Shown here: positions 8,617-16,518 of the stretch, piece by piece
How positions within the stretch are numbered: position 1 is the first letter of the stretch
Layout of the letters: each line of letters opens with the position of its first letter
DNA from: Gaiellasilicea sp037721555
Lineage (GTDB): Bacteria > Actinomycetota > Thermoleophilia > Gaiellales > Gaiellaceae
Direction of reading: 5' to 3'
Assembly (NCBI GenBank): GCA_037721555.1
Contig: JBBJOI010000002.1
Coordinates: forward strand, 1 to 64,000
DNA: 64,000 nucleotides
Notes under the pieces: generated by a model
Databases searched by the model: none
What the model saw: the letters and a program-made list of their open reading frames with translations, nothing else
Told to the model about the DNA's origin: nothing
Made by a program: the position numbers and the translations under genes

Positions 8617-9489
8617 TTACTTGAGGAGGGGCGCGCCGGTGACCTTGGCGAGCCAGGTCTGCTGGATCTTCGCGAGCGCTCCGTTCCGCTTCAGGGTCGC
8701 GAGCGCCTTGTTCACGCAGCCGACGAGCGAGTTGCCCTTCTGGAAGACCATGCCGAAGTGCTCGCCGCCGGGGGGAGACGGGAACTGACCCACGACCTCT
8801 GAGTTCGGCACCTGTGCCGCCGTCACGAAGAACGCGGTCGGCAGGTCGACGACGAGCCCGTCGATCTGCTTCGCCTTCAGCGCTGCGACGGCCGCGTCGT
8901 TCGTGTCGTAGACGGCCGGCCGATCTGAGGGCTTGATCTGATTCACGATGTACTGGTAGCTCGTCGTGCCGAGCTGGGCGCCGAGCTTGTAGCTGCGCAG
9001 GCCGGAGCGCGACCGGACGCCCGCGATGCGTGTTCCCTTCAGCGCTACGACCGACTGGTTGACGTTGTAGTACGAAGCGCTGAACGCGAGCACCTTGGAG
9101 CGCGCGGGTGTGAAGGAGACCTGGTTGATCGCGAAGTCGAACGACTTCCGCCCGGGCGCGATCGCTCGGTTGAACGGCGTGTAGACCCACTCGACCCGAC
9201 TACGAGTGAAGCCCAGCTGCTGCGCGACCGCATAGGCGACGGCCGACTCGAAACCCTTGCCCGTGTGCGGGTCGTTGATCTTCCACGGCTTGCTCTTCTC
9301 GCCGCCGCCGAACCAGGGCGGGTAGGCGGGGTTGTCGGTGCCGATCGAGAGCGTCCCGTCCTCGACGAGATTCAGGTCGGCCTGGGCGCACCCGGCGGGG
9401 GCGGCAGTCGCCACTTCGCCGCGAGCGCCCAGGGTGGCTGCTGCGATGGCCGCGGCCAGGGCCGCGAGCGGGATCAGAAACGTGCGCAT
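8617..9489 (-). CDS. Polar amino-acid ABC transporter, substrate-binding protein
   Basis: A 290-residue extracellular solute-binding protein (family 3). ATG is preceded by CGGAGGAGATC, a strong ribosome site. A signal peptide covers residues 1-30 (LAALAAAIAAATLGA). The mature part has the fold's landmarks: GTLSIGTDNPAYPPWF, then FDFAINQVSFTPARSKVLAFS (hinge strand), LGAQLGTTSYQYI and DGLVVDLPTAFF. It captures an amino acid outside the cell and delivers it to the permease encoded next. The ligand cannot be deduced. Confidence 0.93.
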   Translation of the reverse strand: MRTFLIPLAALAAAIAAATLGARGEVATAAPAGCAQADLNLVEDGTLSIGTDNPAYPPWFGGGEKSKPWKINDPHTGKGFESAVAYAVAQQLGFTRSRVEWVYTPFNRAIAPGRKSFDFAINQVSFTPARSKVLAFSASYYNVNQSVVALKGTRIAGVRSRSGLRSYKLGAQLGTTSYQYIVNQIKPSDRPAVYDTNDAAVAALKAKQIDGLVVDLPTAFFVTAAQVPNSEVVGQFPSPPGGEHFGMVFQKGNSLVGCVNKALATLKRNGALAKIQQTWLAKVTGAPLLK

Positions 9490-9560
9490 CTGGCGATCTC
9501 CTCCGATGTCCCCGGTTTCAGGAAGCGACGTCGAACCTACCACGCGCTACCGTTCGAGCG

Positions 9561-10577
9561 GTGGTCGCGCCCTTCGTCGAGATCGAGGTCGGCAGCAGGA
9601 TCGTCAAGATCACGAACCCCGACAAGGTGCTCTTCCCGACGCGCAGGGAGACGAAGCGCGACCTCGTCGACTACTACATCTCCGTCGGGGAGGGCATCGT
9701 TCGCGCTCTGCGTGAGCGCCCGACGCAGCTCCGGCGGTTTCCGAACGGAGTCGAAGGCGAGATGATCTACCAGAAGCGCGTCCCCGAGAGGCGGCCCGAC
9801 TGGATCGAGGTCGCGCGTGTCACCTTTCCCTCCGGCCGGCACGCCGACGAGCTCTGCGTGACCGAGCTGGCGCAGGTCGTCTGGGCAGCAAACCTCGCTG
9901 TCGTCGACTTCCACCCCTGGCCGTCGCGGCGGCGCGATGTCGACCGGCCGGACGAGCTGCGGATCGACATCGACCCCCAGCCGGGGACGGACTTCGGGGA
10001 TGCCAAGCGCGTCGCAGCGACGGTGCGCGAGGTGCTGGACGGGATCGGATACACGGGCTGGCCGAAGACCTCCGGCAACCGCGGCGTGCACGTCGCCTGC
10101 CGCATCGAGCCGGAGTGGGAGTTTCCCGTGGTCAGGCGGTGCGCCCTCGCCTTCGCGCGGCAGGTGGAGCGGCGTCTGCCGGAGCTCGTCACGACCGCGT
10201 GGTGGAAGGAGGAGCGCGGCGAGCGGGTCTTCATCGATTACAACCAGAACGCCCGCGACCGGACGATCGCGTCGGCGTACTCCGTGCGCGGACGGGCGGA
10301 CGCGACCGTGTCCGCGCCGGTCACCTGGGACGAGCTCCCCGAAGTCGAGACGGAAGACTTCACCCTTGCGACGATGCCCGAGCGCTTCGTCCGTCTGGGC
10401 GACGTGCAGCGGGGGATCGACGACGAGATCTGCGACCTGCGCGTGCTCCTCGAATGGGTGGAGCGTGAGGAGGCAGCGGGCGTCGGGGAGGCGCCGTACC
10501 CGCCGCAGTTCCCGAAGATGCCGGGCGAGCCCCGCCGCGTGCAGCCGTCGCGGGCGCGGAAGCCCCCCGCCGACTAG
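9561..10577 (+). CDS. ligD: LigD-type DNA polymerase/primase domain protein
   Basis: A 338-residue stand-alone polymerase domain of bacterial non-homologous end joining (archaeo-eukaryotic primase fold). It has the family opening ITNPDKVLFP, the catalytic acidic pair in ELRIDIDPQPG near residue 135, SGNRGVHV with the conserved histidine, and VFIDYNQNARDRTIASAYSVR. It fills gaps and adds nucleotides at DNA breaks. GTG start. The ligase partner lies at 11746-12774 on the other strand, with three unrelated items between them; Ku is not in the window. Confidence 0.93.
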   Translation: MVAPFVEIEVGSRIVKITNPDKVLFPTRRETKRDLVDYYISVGEGIVRALRERPTQLRRFPNGVEGEMIYQKRVPERRPDWIEVARVTFPSGRHADELCVTELAQVVWAANLAVVDFHPWPSRRRDVDRPDELRIDIDPQPGTDFGDAKRVAATVREVLDGIGYTGWPKTSGNRGVHVACRIEPEWEFPVVRRCALAFARQVERRLPELVTTAWWKEERGERVFIDYNQNARDRTIASAYSVRGRADATVSAPVTWDELPEVETEDFTLATMPERFVRLGDVQRGIDDEICDLRVLLEWVEREEAAGVGEAPYPPQFPKMPGEPRRVQPSRARKPPAD

Positions 10578-10966
10578 CGCCGCAACCACGCGACGAGGCG
10601 CCCGCGGGTCGTGCGCCACCCGCCCGAGGCACCCGTCCCCTCACCCACCGGCTGCCAGATGTTGCCGTCCGTCCGTTCGGCTCGTCCCAGCTCGAAATGG
10701 TCGACGTCGAGTTGCTTGGCGAACTTCGCGTCGACGACTGCCGGCACGAGCTTGCGCTGAACAGCCATGACCTTGCCTGCCACGCCGACGACGCGTTCGC
10801 GCTTCCCGTCCTCCGCCGCCACGACGATCGCAGCCGCGACGCTTTCGGGCTTGTACGTGGGGTTCGGCGCCTTCAGTGGCCGGCCCGAGTAGTTGGCGGC
10901 GTGCTGGAAGAGTGGCGTGTCGATCGCCGACGGGTGCCCGGCGCTCCGCGGGTCAGACGTGGAAAG
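10574..10966 (-). pseudogene. Short-chain dehydrogenase, C-terminal remnant
   Basis: Minus-strand coding reads HPSAIDTPLFQHAANYSGRP, then YKPESVAAAIVVAAEDGKRE and a C-terminal region ending WRTTRGRLVAWLRR. This is the C-terminal third of an SDR oxidoreductase. The Rossmann fold and the catalytic Ser-Tyr-Lys part are missing, and no start remains; the frame closes at TGA upstream of the XRE promoter. The tail overlaps the last bases of the LigD-polymerase gene. Confidence 0.72.
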
Positions 10967-10971
10967 TCAGC

Positions 10972-11021
10972 TTGACATCTTGCGGATGACAAGTTAGCTT
11001 TCCATGACAAGTGAACTTGTC
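10972..11021 (+). promoter_or_regulatory. Promoter and palindromic operator of the XRE gene
   Basis: TTGACA at 10972-10977 and TAGCTT at 10995-11000 are spaced 17 bp. A perfect 7-2-7 palindrome, GACAAGT-GA-ACTTGTC, covers 11006-11021 and overlaps the GTG start at 11011. The half-site ATGACAAGT is also present at 10986. With so short a distance the mRNA may be leaderless and the regulator may repress itself by sitting on its own start. Confidence 0.5.
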
Positions 11022-11214
11022 TAACGACATCCGCGAGCGCAGAACGAAGTCGAGCCTTTCGCAGGCTCAGCTGGCGGAAGCGATGGGGGTCTCCCGGCAG
11101 ACGATCAACTCGATCGAGACCGGGCGCTACATCCCATCGCTCCCGCTGGCGCTGGCGCTCGCGCGGTACTTCGAGGCCGCGGTGGAGGAGGTGTTCGATG
11201 ACGGCAATCCATAA
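11011..11214 (+). CDS. XRE-family helix-turn-helix regulator
   Basis: A 67-residue protein that is little more than one Cro/C1-type helix-turn-helix: RTKSSLSQAQLAEAMGVSRQ then TINSIETGRYIPSLPLALAL. Small proteins of this type are commonly paired with a short membrane protein, as here (11367). GTG start inside a palindrome; no ribosome site upstream, which fits leaderless translation. A TTG two codons downstream is an alternative. Confidence 0.85.
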   Translation: MNLSNDIRERRTKSSLSQAQLAEAMGVSRQTINSIETGRYIPSLPLALALARYFEAAVEEVFDDGNP

Positions 11215-11366
11215 GACGAAGTTAGCGGCGTACGGCAGCGTCTGGTTGCGACTGCGGCCAAGTTCGCGTGCGTCGCCTCCGGCGGCCCGACCGAGCAGCA
11301 GAACCAGCGCGTCATCGCCCCGACCAACGCCATGCGTAGCAAATTCATTCGAAAAGGAGGCTGACG

Positions 11367-11762
11367 ATGCAGGCTGAACCGCACAGGCCGCTGCCCGAGT
11401 GGCTTCCGCCAGTCCTGGTCGCGGCGGTCGCCGTTCCGACCTTCGCGGCATTCTGGATCGGTGGGCAGCCAAGACTGGGGCTGGTGTGGGCCGGCGTGAA
11501 CCTCGCCTTCGGGCTCGTGATCGCGCTCGGCCGGCGCAACGACACGATCCGGGTGCTCGGCGGGATCGAAGACGACGAGCGTGCCCGCCTGCTCGAGTAC
11601 AAGGCGGGAACGGCGATGGGGTTCGTGCTTGTCGTGGCGCTCGTGGGCCTGTTCTACGCGGCGGCGATCCGCGGCGAGCACGGCATCGTCTACGGGGTGC
11701 TCCTGCTCGTGGCCGAGGCAACCCGATTGACTGCGCTCACGGTGCTCAACCGGAAAGGCTGA
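11367..11762 (+). CDS. Membrane protein paired with XRE regulator
   Basis: A 131-residue protein with four predicted membrane helices: around PVLVAAVAVPTFAAFWIGG, LVWAGVNLAFGLVIALG, AMGFVLVVALVGLFYAAA and IVYGVLLLVAEATRLTALTV. The cytoplasmic loop has an acidic-basic stretch (GGIEDDERARLLEYK). ATG follows AAAAGGAGG, the strongest ribosome site seen in the window. Function unknown. Its 3' end overlaps the convergent ligase gene by 17 bp. Confidence 0.75.
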   Translation: MQAEPHRPLPEWLPPVLVAAVAVPTFAAFWIGGQPRLGLVWAGVNLAFGLVIALGRRNDTIRVLGGIEDDERARLLEYKAGTAMGFVLVVALVGLFYAAAIRGEHGIVYGVLLLVAEATRLTALTVLNRKG

Positions 11763-12774
11763 GCAGCGTCTCGACGGTAGGGTCGTCAGCCCGGCGCGTC
11801 GGCCGCAGCTCGCGCCACGTGCACTGGGCCGGATCCTTGTCCGGCCGGAACCGGATCAGCTTCGTGCCGTGGCGGAAGCGGTCTCCCTGCACCTTGTCGT
11901 AACGCACCTCCGCCACGAGCTCGGGGCGCAGTGGCGTCTCCTCCAGCTCGCCCGTGCCCCAACGGTTGGGCTCTGAGAAGCGCCGGTCCGAGGCCGGATC
12001 GAGGAGCGGGCGTACGAGCTCTGCGATCTCGGCGTGGACCTTGGCGCCCACGGCAGCCGAGCCCACGTAGTCGATGCCGCCGTCCTCCCGGTAGAGCCCC
12101 AGCAGCAGGGTTGCGAGCCGCCCGGCGTCGGGGCTGCTCTCCCCCTTCTTCCAGCGGACGCCGATGACAACGCAATCGGCCGTCTTGTGCTCCTTTACCT
12201 TCACGACCCCCTCGCGGGATCCCGGCAGGTAGGGCAGGCCGAGTCGTTTTGCAACGACGCCGTCCAGCCCGGCTGCCTCGAAGCGGTCGAGCCAGGCCGT
12301 CGCGGCCTCGAGCTCGAGGACCGCCGGCGAGACCCAGAACCCCTCACCCCGGCGCAGGAGCTCCGCCCGGCGCTCCTCGAGCGACCGCAGGTGCACCGCC
12401 TCCCCGTCCCAGAGCAGGAGGTCGAAGGCGATGAAGATCGCCGGGATCTCCCCCGAGAGCCTCCGGATGCGGCTTTCCGCCGGATGCAGCCGCGTCTGCA
12501 TCGCGTCGAAATCGAGCACCCCGTCTCGAGCGATCACGATCTCGCCGTCGAGGGCGGAGTGGGGCGGTAGGAGGTCGCCCAGCGCTTCCAGCTCGGGGAA
12601 GTAGCGCAGCAGCGGGCGCTCATTTCGCGACCAGAGGGCGAGCTCCCCGCCGTCGTTCTCGAGGACGCCGCGGAAGCCATCCCACTTCGGCTCGTATTGC
12701 CAACCGTCGCCGGTTGGCAGCTCGCGAACGAGCTCGGCCTCCATCGGCGGGAACGGCACGTTTCGACCTGGCAC
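11746..12774 (-). CDS. ATP-dependent DNA ligase (NHEJ type)
   Basis: A 342-residue ATP-dependent ligase made of the nucleotidyltransferase and OB domains. Motif I is EPKWDGFRG with the adenylated lysine at about residue 29; motif III is FIAFDLLLWDGE; motif IV is LDGVVAKR; motif V is GVVKVKEHKTADCVV. This is the LigC/LigD-ligase type that seals breaks with Ku and the LigD polymerase. The polymerase is a separate gene 1.2 kb away in the opposite orientation. Confidence 0.93.
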   Translation of the reverse strand: MPGRNVPFPPMEAELVRELPTGDGWQYEPKWDGFRGVLENDGGELALWSRNERPLLRYFPELEALGDLLPPHSALDGEIVIARDGVLDFDAMQTRLHPAESRIRRLSGEIPAIFIAFDLLLWDGEAVHLRSLEERRAELLRRGEGFWVSPAVLELEAATAWLDRFEAAGLDGVVAKRLGLPYLPGSREGVVKVKEHKTADCVVIGVRWKKGESSPDAGRLATLLLGLYREDGGIDYVGSAAVGAKVHAEIAELVRPLLDPASDRRFSEPNRWGTGELEETPLRPELVAEVRYDKVQGDRFRHGTKLIRFRPDKDPAQCTWRELRPTRRADDPTVETLLSLSG

Positions 12775-12794
12775 GGCTCAGGAAGGCTAACCGC

Positions 12795-13568
12795 ATGAGC
12801 GACCTCGAAGGAATCTGGCGAGTCGAGCGCGTGAGCGGCCTCCTGCCGCCACTGCTCGGCGTGCACAAGCGGATTCATGGGTCGCGAGGGGAGACGACCG
12901 TCGGCAAGGCGCGCGCGCCGTTCGACGTGGTCGGATGGGAGTTGCGATACCGCGCGCCGCTGGCTGGGCTGGTGGACGTCCTCGAACCCGAGGACGGCGG
13001 AGGCTGGACGGGGCGAGCGACCCTCCACGGTCGCGAGTACGGACGATTCCGGCTCCGGCCGGGGAAGGAGGAGACGATGGGCTCGATCACCGAGCAGTTG
13101 ACCAAGCACATCGACGAGGCGATCGCGATGGAGGAGAACGTCAGGCGAATGCTGGATGGGATGATCGGGACGATGGACGACCCGCAGGTCGTCGACCTCC
13201 TGGAGCAACACAAGGCGGAGACGGAGCAGCAGTCGCAGCGCCTGCGGCGGCGGCTCGAGGCTCATGGTGCGTCGCCGTCGATGGTGCGCGAGGTCGGCGG
13301 GATCATCGGTGCGATCGCGAAGATGCCGCTCGACCTGATGCGCGGTGAGAAGGCCGGCCGCCTTGCGCGCGACGCCTACGCGACCGAGCACATGGAGATC
13401 GCCTCGTACCAGTTGCTCGAGCGCGTTGCGCATCGCGCCGGCGACGAGGAGACCGCCGAGGTGGCTCGGCAGAACCGCGCCGAGGAGGAGGCGATGGCAC
13501 GCAAGCTGGACGAGCTCTGGGATCTCTTCGCCGAGCTCTCGCTCCGCGAGGAGGGGGTCACGGTCTAG
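12795..13568 (+). CDS. DUF892-type ferritin-like protein fused to an N-terminal domain
   Basis: A continuous 257-residue frame. Residues 1-90 (opening MSDLEGIWRVERVSGLLPPL) are a small all-beta domain of unknown role. Residues 95-257 are a four-helix DUF892/YciE-like domain starting MGSITEQLTKHIDEAIAMEE, with helices containing EQHKAETEQQSQRL and EHMEIASYQLLERVAHRAGD. A ribosome site (GGAAGGAGGAGACG) stands directly before an internal ATG at 13078, so the second domain may also be made alone. Its stop lies within a 12-bp inverted repeat. Confidence 0.78.
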   Translation: MSDLEGIWRVERVSGLLPPLLGVHKRIHGSRGETTVGKARAPFDVVGWELRYRAPLAGLVDVLEPEDGGGWTGRATLHGREYGRFRLRPGKEETMGSITEQLTKHIDEAIAMEENVRRMLDGMIGTMDDPQVVDLLEQHKAETEQQSQRLRRRLEAHGASPSMVREVGGIIGAIAKMPLDLMRGEKAGRLARDAYATEHMEIASYQLLERVAHRAGDEETAEVARQNRAEEEAMARKLDELWDLFAELSLREEGVTV

Positions 13569-13733
13569 GAGGGTTTGGTGAAATATCGGCTGAGCCGCCG
13601 GGCCGCGCTGCTCGCCCCCGAGGCGGCGTCCTCTCGGTCGCGCCGATAGATTCGGCTATCGGCGCTCCCTGCGTCCTTGCCTCGACGAGCATCGCACCCG
13701 GCATCGAGCGACGTTCCGCCGAACCCTCCTAGA
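13564..13733. repeat. 170-bp unit bounded by perfect 12-bp inverted repeats
   Basis: TCTAGGAGGGTT at 13564-13575 is exactly inverted as AACCCTCCTAGA at 13722-13733. The interior is non-coding. The left repeat contains the stop codon of the preceding gene. This could be a miniature inverted-repeat element; 146 bp between the arms is too much for a simple terminator. Confidence 0.45.
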
Positions 13734-13754
13734 GACCGAAACGTGCGCGAGCTC

Positions 13755-14069
13755 TCAACGAAGCCAGGGAGCGAGCAGCGCCTCTATCTCCCGGCAGCCG
13801 CTGGGCCGCTCGAGACGCGTTCGTTCCAGGTGATCTGCGACGACGACGAGCGTAGGGAACACGCGCACATCGAAGCGCCGCACGACGTCAGGTTGCAGTT
13901 GCTCGTCGACGACGTGGAGGCGGAACGTCCCGTGATTGCGGCGGCGCTGCAGCACCTGCGCGAGGAAGCCTTCGACGCGCCGACAGTGTCCGGAGACGGG
14001 GGAGGTGAAGAACAGCAACCTCGGTTGTTCAAGCCGCGCTGCGGAGACAGGTACCTCGACGGCCGTCAC
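13755..14069 (-). CDS. Thioredoxin-like protein
   Basis: A protein of 104 residues with a thioredoxin fold: beta strand RLLFFTSPVSGHCRRVEGF, where the redox site is reduced to a single cysteine in S-P-V-S-G-H-C, then a central strand FRLHVVDEQ and the cis-proline strand VRVFPTLVVV. With one cysteine it is unlikely to act as a classical disulphide reductase. The GTG start at 14069 is 21 bp from an inserted miniature element, so its native promoter may have been displaced. Confidence 0.75.
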   Translation of the reverse strand: MTAVEVPVSAARLEQPRLLFFTSPVSGHCRRVEGFLAQVLQRRRNHGTFRLHVVDEQLQPDVVRRFDVRVFPTLVVVADHLERTRLERPSGCREIEALLAPWLR

Positions 14070-14089
14070 CCGCCCTGGCCTGCCCACTT

Positions 14090-14264
14090 CTAAGAACTCT
14101 AACACAATGGGGCCTCGTCGGCGGGGTGCGATGGGTGGTGCGAGGCACCAGGCAAGGGCGTAGGGAGCGTCCAGATGAGACATCTGGACGCGACCGAGGA
14201 CGCCGCGTCGCGCCGCCCAGGGTGCGCTGCCGGCTCAGAGTTTCATTGTGTTAGAGGCTCTAAG
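14090..14264. mobile_element. IS5-type miniature element (MITE) with target duplication
   Basis: A 165-bp unit (14095-14259) lies between two copies of CTAAG. Its ends are inverted repeats sharing 13 identical bases (CTCTAACACAATG inside both arms). An internal 9-bp perfect palindrome (GTCCAGATG/CATCTGGAC, 14173-14193 region) could form a hairpin. No transposase is encoded. The ends resemble those of the transposase-bearing unit at 31134, which could mobilise it. It separates the thioredoxin-like gene from fabF. Confidence 0.7.
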
Positions 14265-14287
14265 TCGCGCCTGACTACGATTCCACG

Positions 14288-15526
14288 ATGCGGCGAGTGG
14301 CGATCACGGGGCTCGGCGCGATCACTCCAATCGGCCTGGATGCGCCGTCGACATGGCGGGCCGCGGTGGCGGGCGAGAGTGGGGTGGACTTCATCAAGAG
14401 CTTCGACGCCTCCGGCTACCCGGTGCGGATCGCCGCGGAGGTGAAGGGCTTCGACTCCGGTGAGGTGGCGCCCGCGAAAGAGGCACGACGGATGGAGCGC
14501 AACGTGCTTCTTGCCCTCGGCGCTGCCCGGGAGGCGTGGCGCGACGCGGATGTGAACGGGATCCATCCCTCGCGAGTGGGTGTCGTCGTGGGATCGGCGA
14601 TCGGGGGGCTCCCAGGCATCGCGGAGCAGCACCGCGTTCTGCTCGACCGTGGCCCCGACCGCGTCTCGCCGTTCTTTCTCCCGAACGTGCTGGTCGATTC
14701 GGCCAGTGGGCAGATCGCGATCTCCCTCGGGTTACGCGGGCCGAACTACGCGCCCGTCTCGGCGTGCGCGACCGGCTCGCATGCCATTGGAGAAGGGGCG
14801 GAGCTGATCCGACGAGGCGGCGCGGATGCGGTGCTCGCGGGTGGAACCGAATCGTGCATTCACCCGTTGATCCTCGCCGGCTTCTGCGCCATGCGCGGCC
14901 TCGTGGCGGAGGACGAGGATCCGGCGAGGGCCTCGAGGCCGTTCGACGCCACTAGAGCAGGGTTCGTGATGGGGGAGGGGGCGTGTGTCCTCGTGCTCGA
15001 GGAGCTCGCCGCCGCCCACGCCCGCGGCGCCACGATCTACGCGGAGGTGCTCGGCTACGGCGCCTCGAACGACGCCCACCACATGGCTCAGCCAGACCCA
15101 GAGGCCGTGGGGGTGGCGGAGATGATCCGTGCCGCGCTCGAGCGTGCCGCGATCGATCCCGAGCGCGTCGGCTACATCAACGCGCATGGCACGTCCACCC
15201 CGCTCGGTGACGCGGCCGAGACACGAGCGATCAAGCAGGTGTTCGGCGAGCATGCCTATCGCCTGGCGATCTCCTCCACGAAGTCGGTCACTGGGCACTG
15301 CTTCGGTGCGGCCGGTGCAATCGAGGCGATGGCGAGCGCACTCGCGCTCCACCACGAGGTGCTGCCGCCGACGATCAACCTCCACCATCCCGATCCGGCG
15401 TGCGACCTCGACTATGTGCCGAATAACGCGCGCCAGCAGAAGATCGACGTCGCCCTCTCGAACGCCATGGGGCTCGGTGGCCACAACGCCTGCGTCATCC
15501 TCGCCCGCGTGGAGCGACCCGTCTAG
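14288..15526 (+). CDS. fabF: Beta-ketoacyl-ACP synthase II
   Basis: A 412-residue condensing enzyme that elongates acyl chains with malonyl-ACP in fatty-acid synthesis. The catalytic triad is complete: cysteine in VSACATGSHAIGEGA, histidine in INAHGTSTPLGDAAET and histidine in KSVTGHCFGAAGAIEA. The glycine-rich C-terminal NAMGLGGHNACVI is typical. Length matches FabF. No acyl-carrier or other fab gene is adjacent. An inserted miniature element ends 24 bp upstream of the ATG and may have replaced the promoter. Confidence 0.95.
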   Translation: MRRVAITGLGAITPIGLDAPSTWRAAVAGESGVDFIKSFDASGYPVRIAAEVKGFDSGEVAPAKEARRMERNVLLALGAAREAWRDADVNGIHPSRVGVVVGSAIGGLPGIAEQHRVLLDRGPDRVSPFFLPNVLVDSASGQIAISLGLRGPNYAPVSACATGSHAIGEGAELIRRGGADAVLAGGTESCIHPLILAGFCAMRGLVAEDEDPARASRPFDATRAGFVMGEGACVLVLEELAAAHARGATIYAEVLGYGASNDAHHMAQPDPEAVGVAEMIRAALERAAIDPERVGYINAHGTSTPLGDAAETRAIKQVFGEHAYRLAISSTKSVTGHCFGAAGAIEAMASALALHHEVLPPTINLHHPDPACDLDYVPNNARQQKIDVALSNAMGLGGHNACVILARVERPV

Positions 15527-15559
15527 CGAGGCGCCAGCGAGACGTTGAGAGCCAGCCGG

Positions 15560-15828
15560 CGCGCCGGCTCGTGAGCGTGCGCCGGACGGCGTCGAGCAGG
15601 TCGGCGGGTTGAAACGGCTTGCGTACGAGCTCGGTGCTGCCCAAAGAGCCCTTGCTCTAGGGCGCACAACCGGACGTGAAGAGCACGGGCAGGCCCGGGT
15701 GTCTGCTCGCGTAGCTGACTGGCTGTCTCCGGCCCGGACAGCCCCGGCATGACGACGTCGGTGAGCAGCAGGTCGAAGGGGTGCTGCTCGGCCAGCTCGA
15801 GAGCCTCGTAGGCGACACGGTCTCTCAT
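15560..15828 (-). pseudogene. Response-regulator receiver domain remnant
   Basis: The minus strand reads EALELAEQHPFDLLLTDVVM, the phospho-aspartate strand of a receiver domain, then PGLSGPETASQLREQTPG. After this the frame shifts; the true continuation (GLPVLFTSGCAP, a TAG stop, then SLGSTELVRKPFQPADLLDA) lies in another frame. The conserved lysine-proline (RKPF) is thus present, but the gene has at least one frameshift, one nonsense codon and no N-terminus. It looks like the tail of a hybrid histidine kinase. Confidence 0.72.
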
Positions 15829-15870
15829 GCCTGAATGATCGTTCGTTCGTCGGCGAAACTCGAGATGTGG

Positions 15871-16518
15871 CTAGCCGGTCACGGCCTCTCGCGTCAGCTG
15901 GTCGAGCGAGTCGAGCACGACGTCGGCAAGCGCCAGCGCGTCGGGGGCTGGCGGATAACGCAGGTTCGGGAACGCGAACACGCGCATCCCGGCCGCTCGG
16001 GCGGCTCGGAGTCCATTCGACGAGTCCTCGACGGCGGTGCAACGCGCGGGCTCGACGCCCACTCGCGCCGCGGCCTCGAGGTACACGTCCGGAGCGGGCT
16101 TCCCGCGCGCGACCTCCTCGGAGGAGACGGTGACGTCGAACAGCCCTGCGATGCCGGCACGTGTGAGCACCGCGTCGATCAAGGGCCGGTTCGACGACGA
16201 TGCGACCGCGAGCGGAAAGTGAGCCGCAAGCCTGCGGACCGCGGCTACCGCGCCCTCGATCAGCGGTAGCTCCTCGCCGTACCGCTCGAGCATCCGCTGG
16301 ACGACGGTCTCGTTGATCTCCTCGGGCGTCTCGAGGAGCCCGAGCTCGTCGTGCATGTACCGCGACCATTCGGGCGAGCTCATCCCCATCATGTCCGCCT
16401 GGGCACCCTCGTGCCAGCGGCCGCCGGCCTCGCGTACGAGCCTCTCGCGCACCTCGTCCCACACCTGCTCGGAGTCGACGACGACGCCGTCGAGGTCGAA
16501 GATGACCGCTTCGATCAC
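15871..16518 (-). CDS. HAD-superfamily hydrolase (phosphatase/phosphoglucomutase-like)
   Basis: A 215-residue HAD subfamily IA enzyme. Motif I AVIFDLDGVVVDSE carries both catalytic aspartates, motif II is LAVASSSNRP, motif III lysine is in ARGKPAPDVYLEAA, and motif IV is CTAVEDSSNGLRAARAAGM. The cap domain lies between residues 15 and 90. It hydrolyses or isomerises a phosphorylated metabolite. GTG start overlaps the stop of the flavin-reductase gene (GTGA), so the two are coupled. Confidence 0.9.
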   Translation of the reverse strand: MIEAVIFDLDGVVVDSEQVWDEVRERLVREAGGRWHEGAQADMMGMSSPEWSRYMHDELGLLETPEEINETVVQRMLERYGEELPLIEGAVAAVRRLAAHFPLAVASSSNRPLIDAVLTRAGIAGLFDVTVSSEEVARGKPAPDVYLEAAARVGVEPARCTAVEDSSNGLRAARAAGMRVFAFPNLRYPPAPDALALADVVLDSLDQLTREAVTG

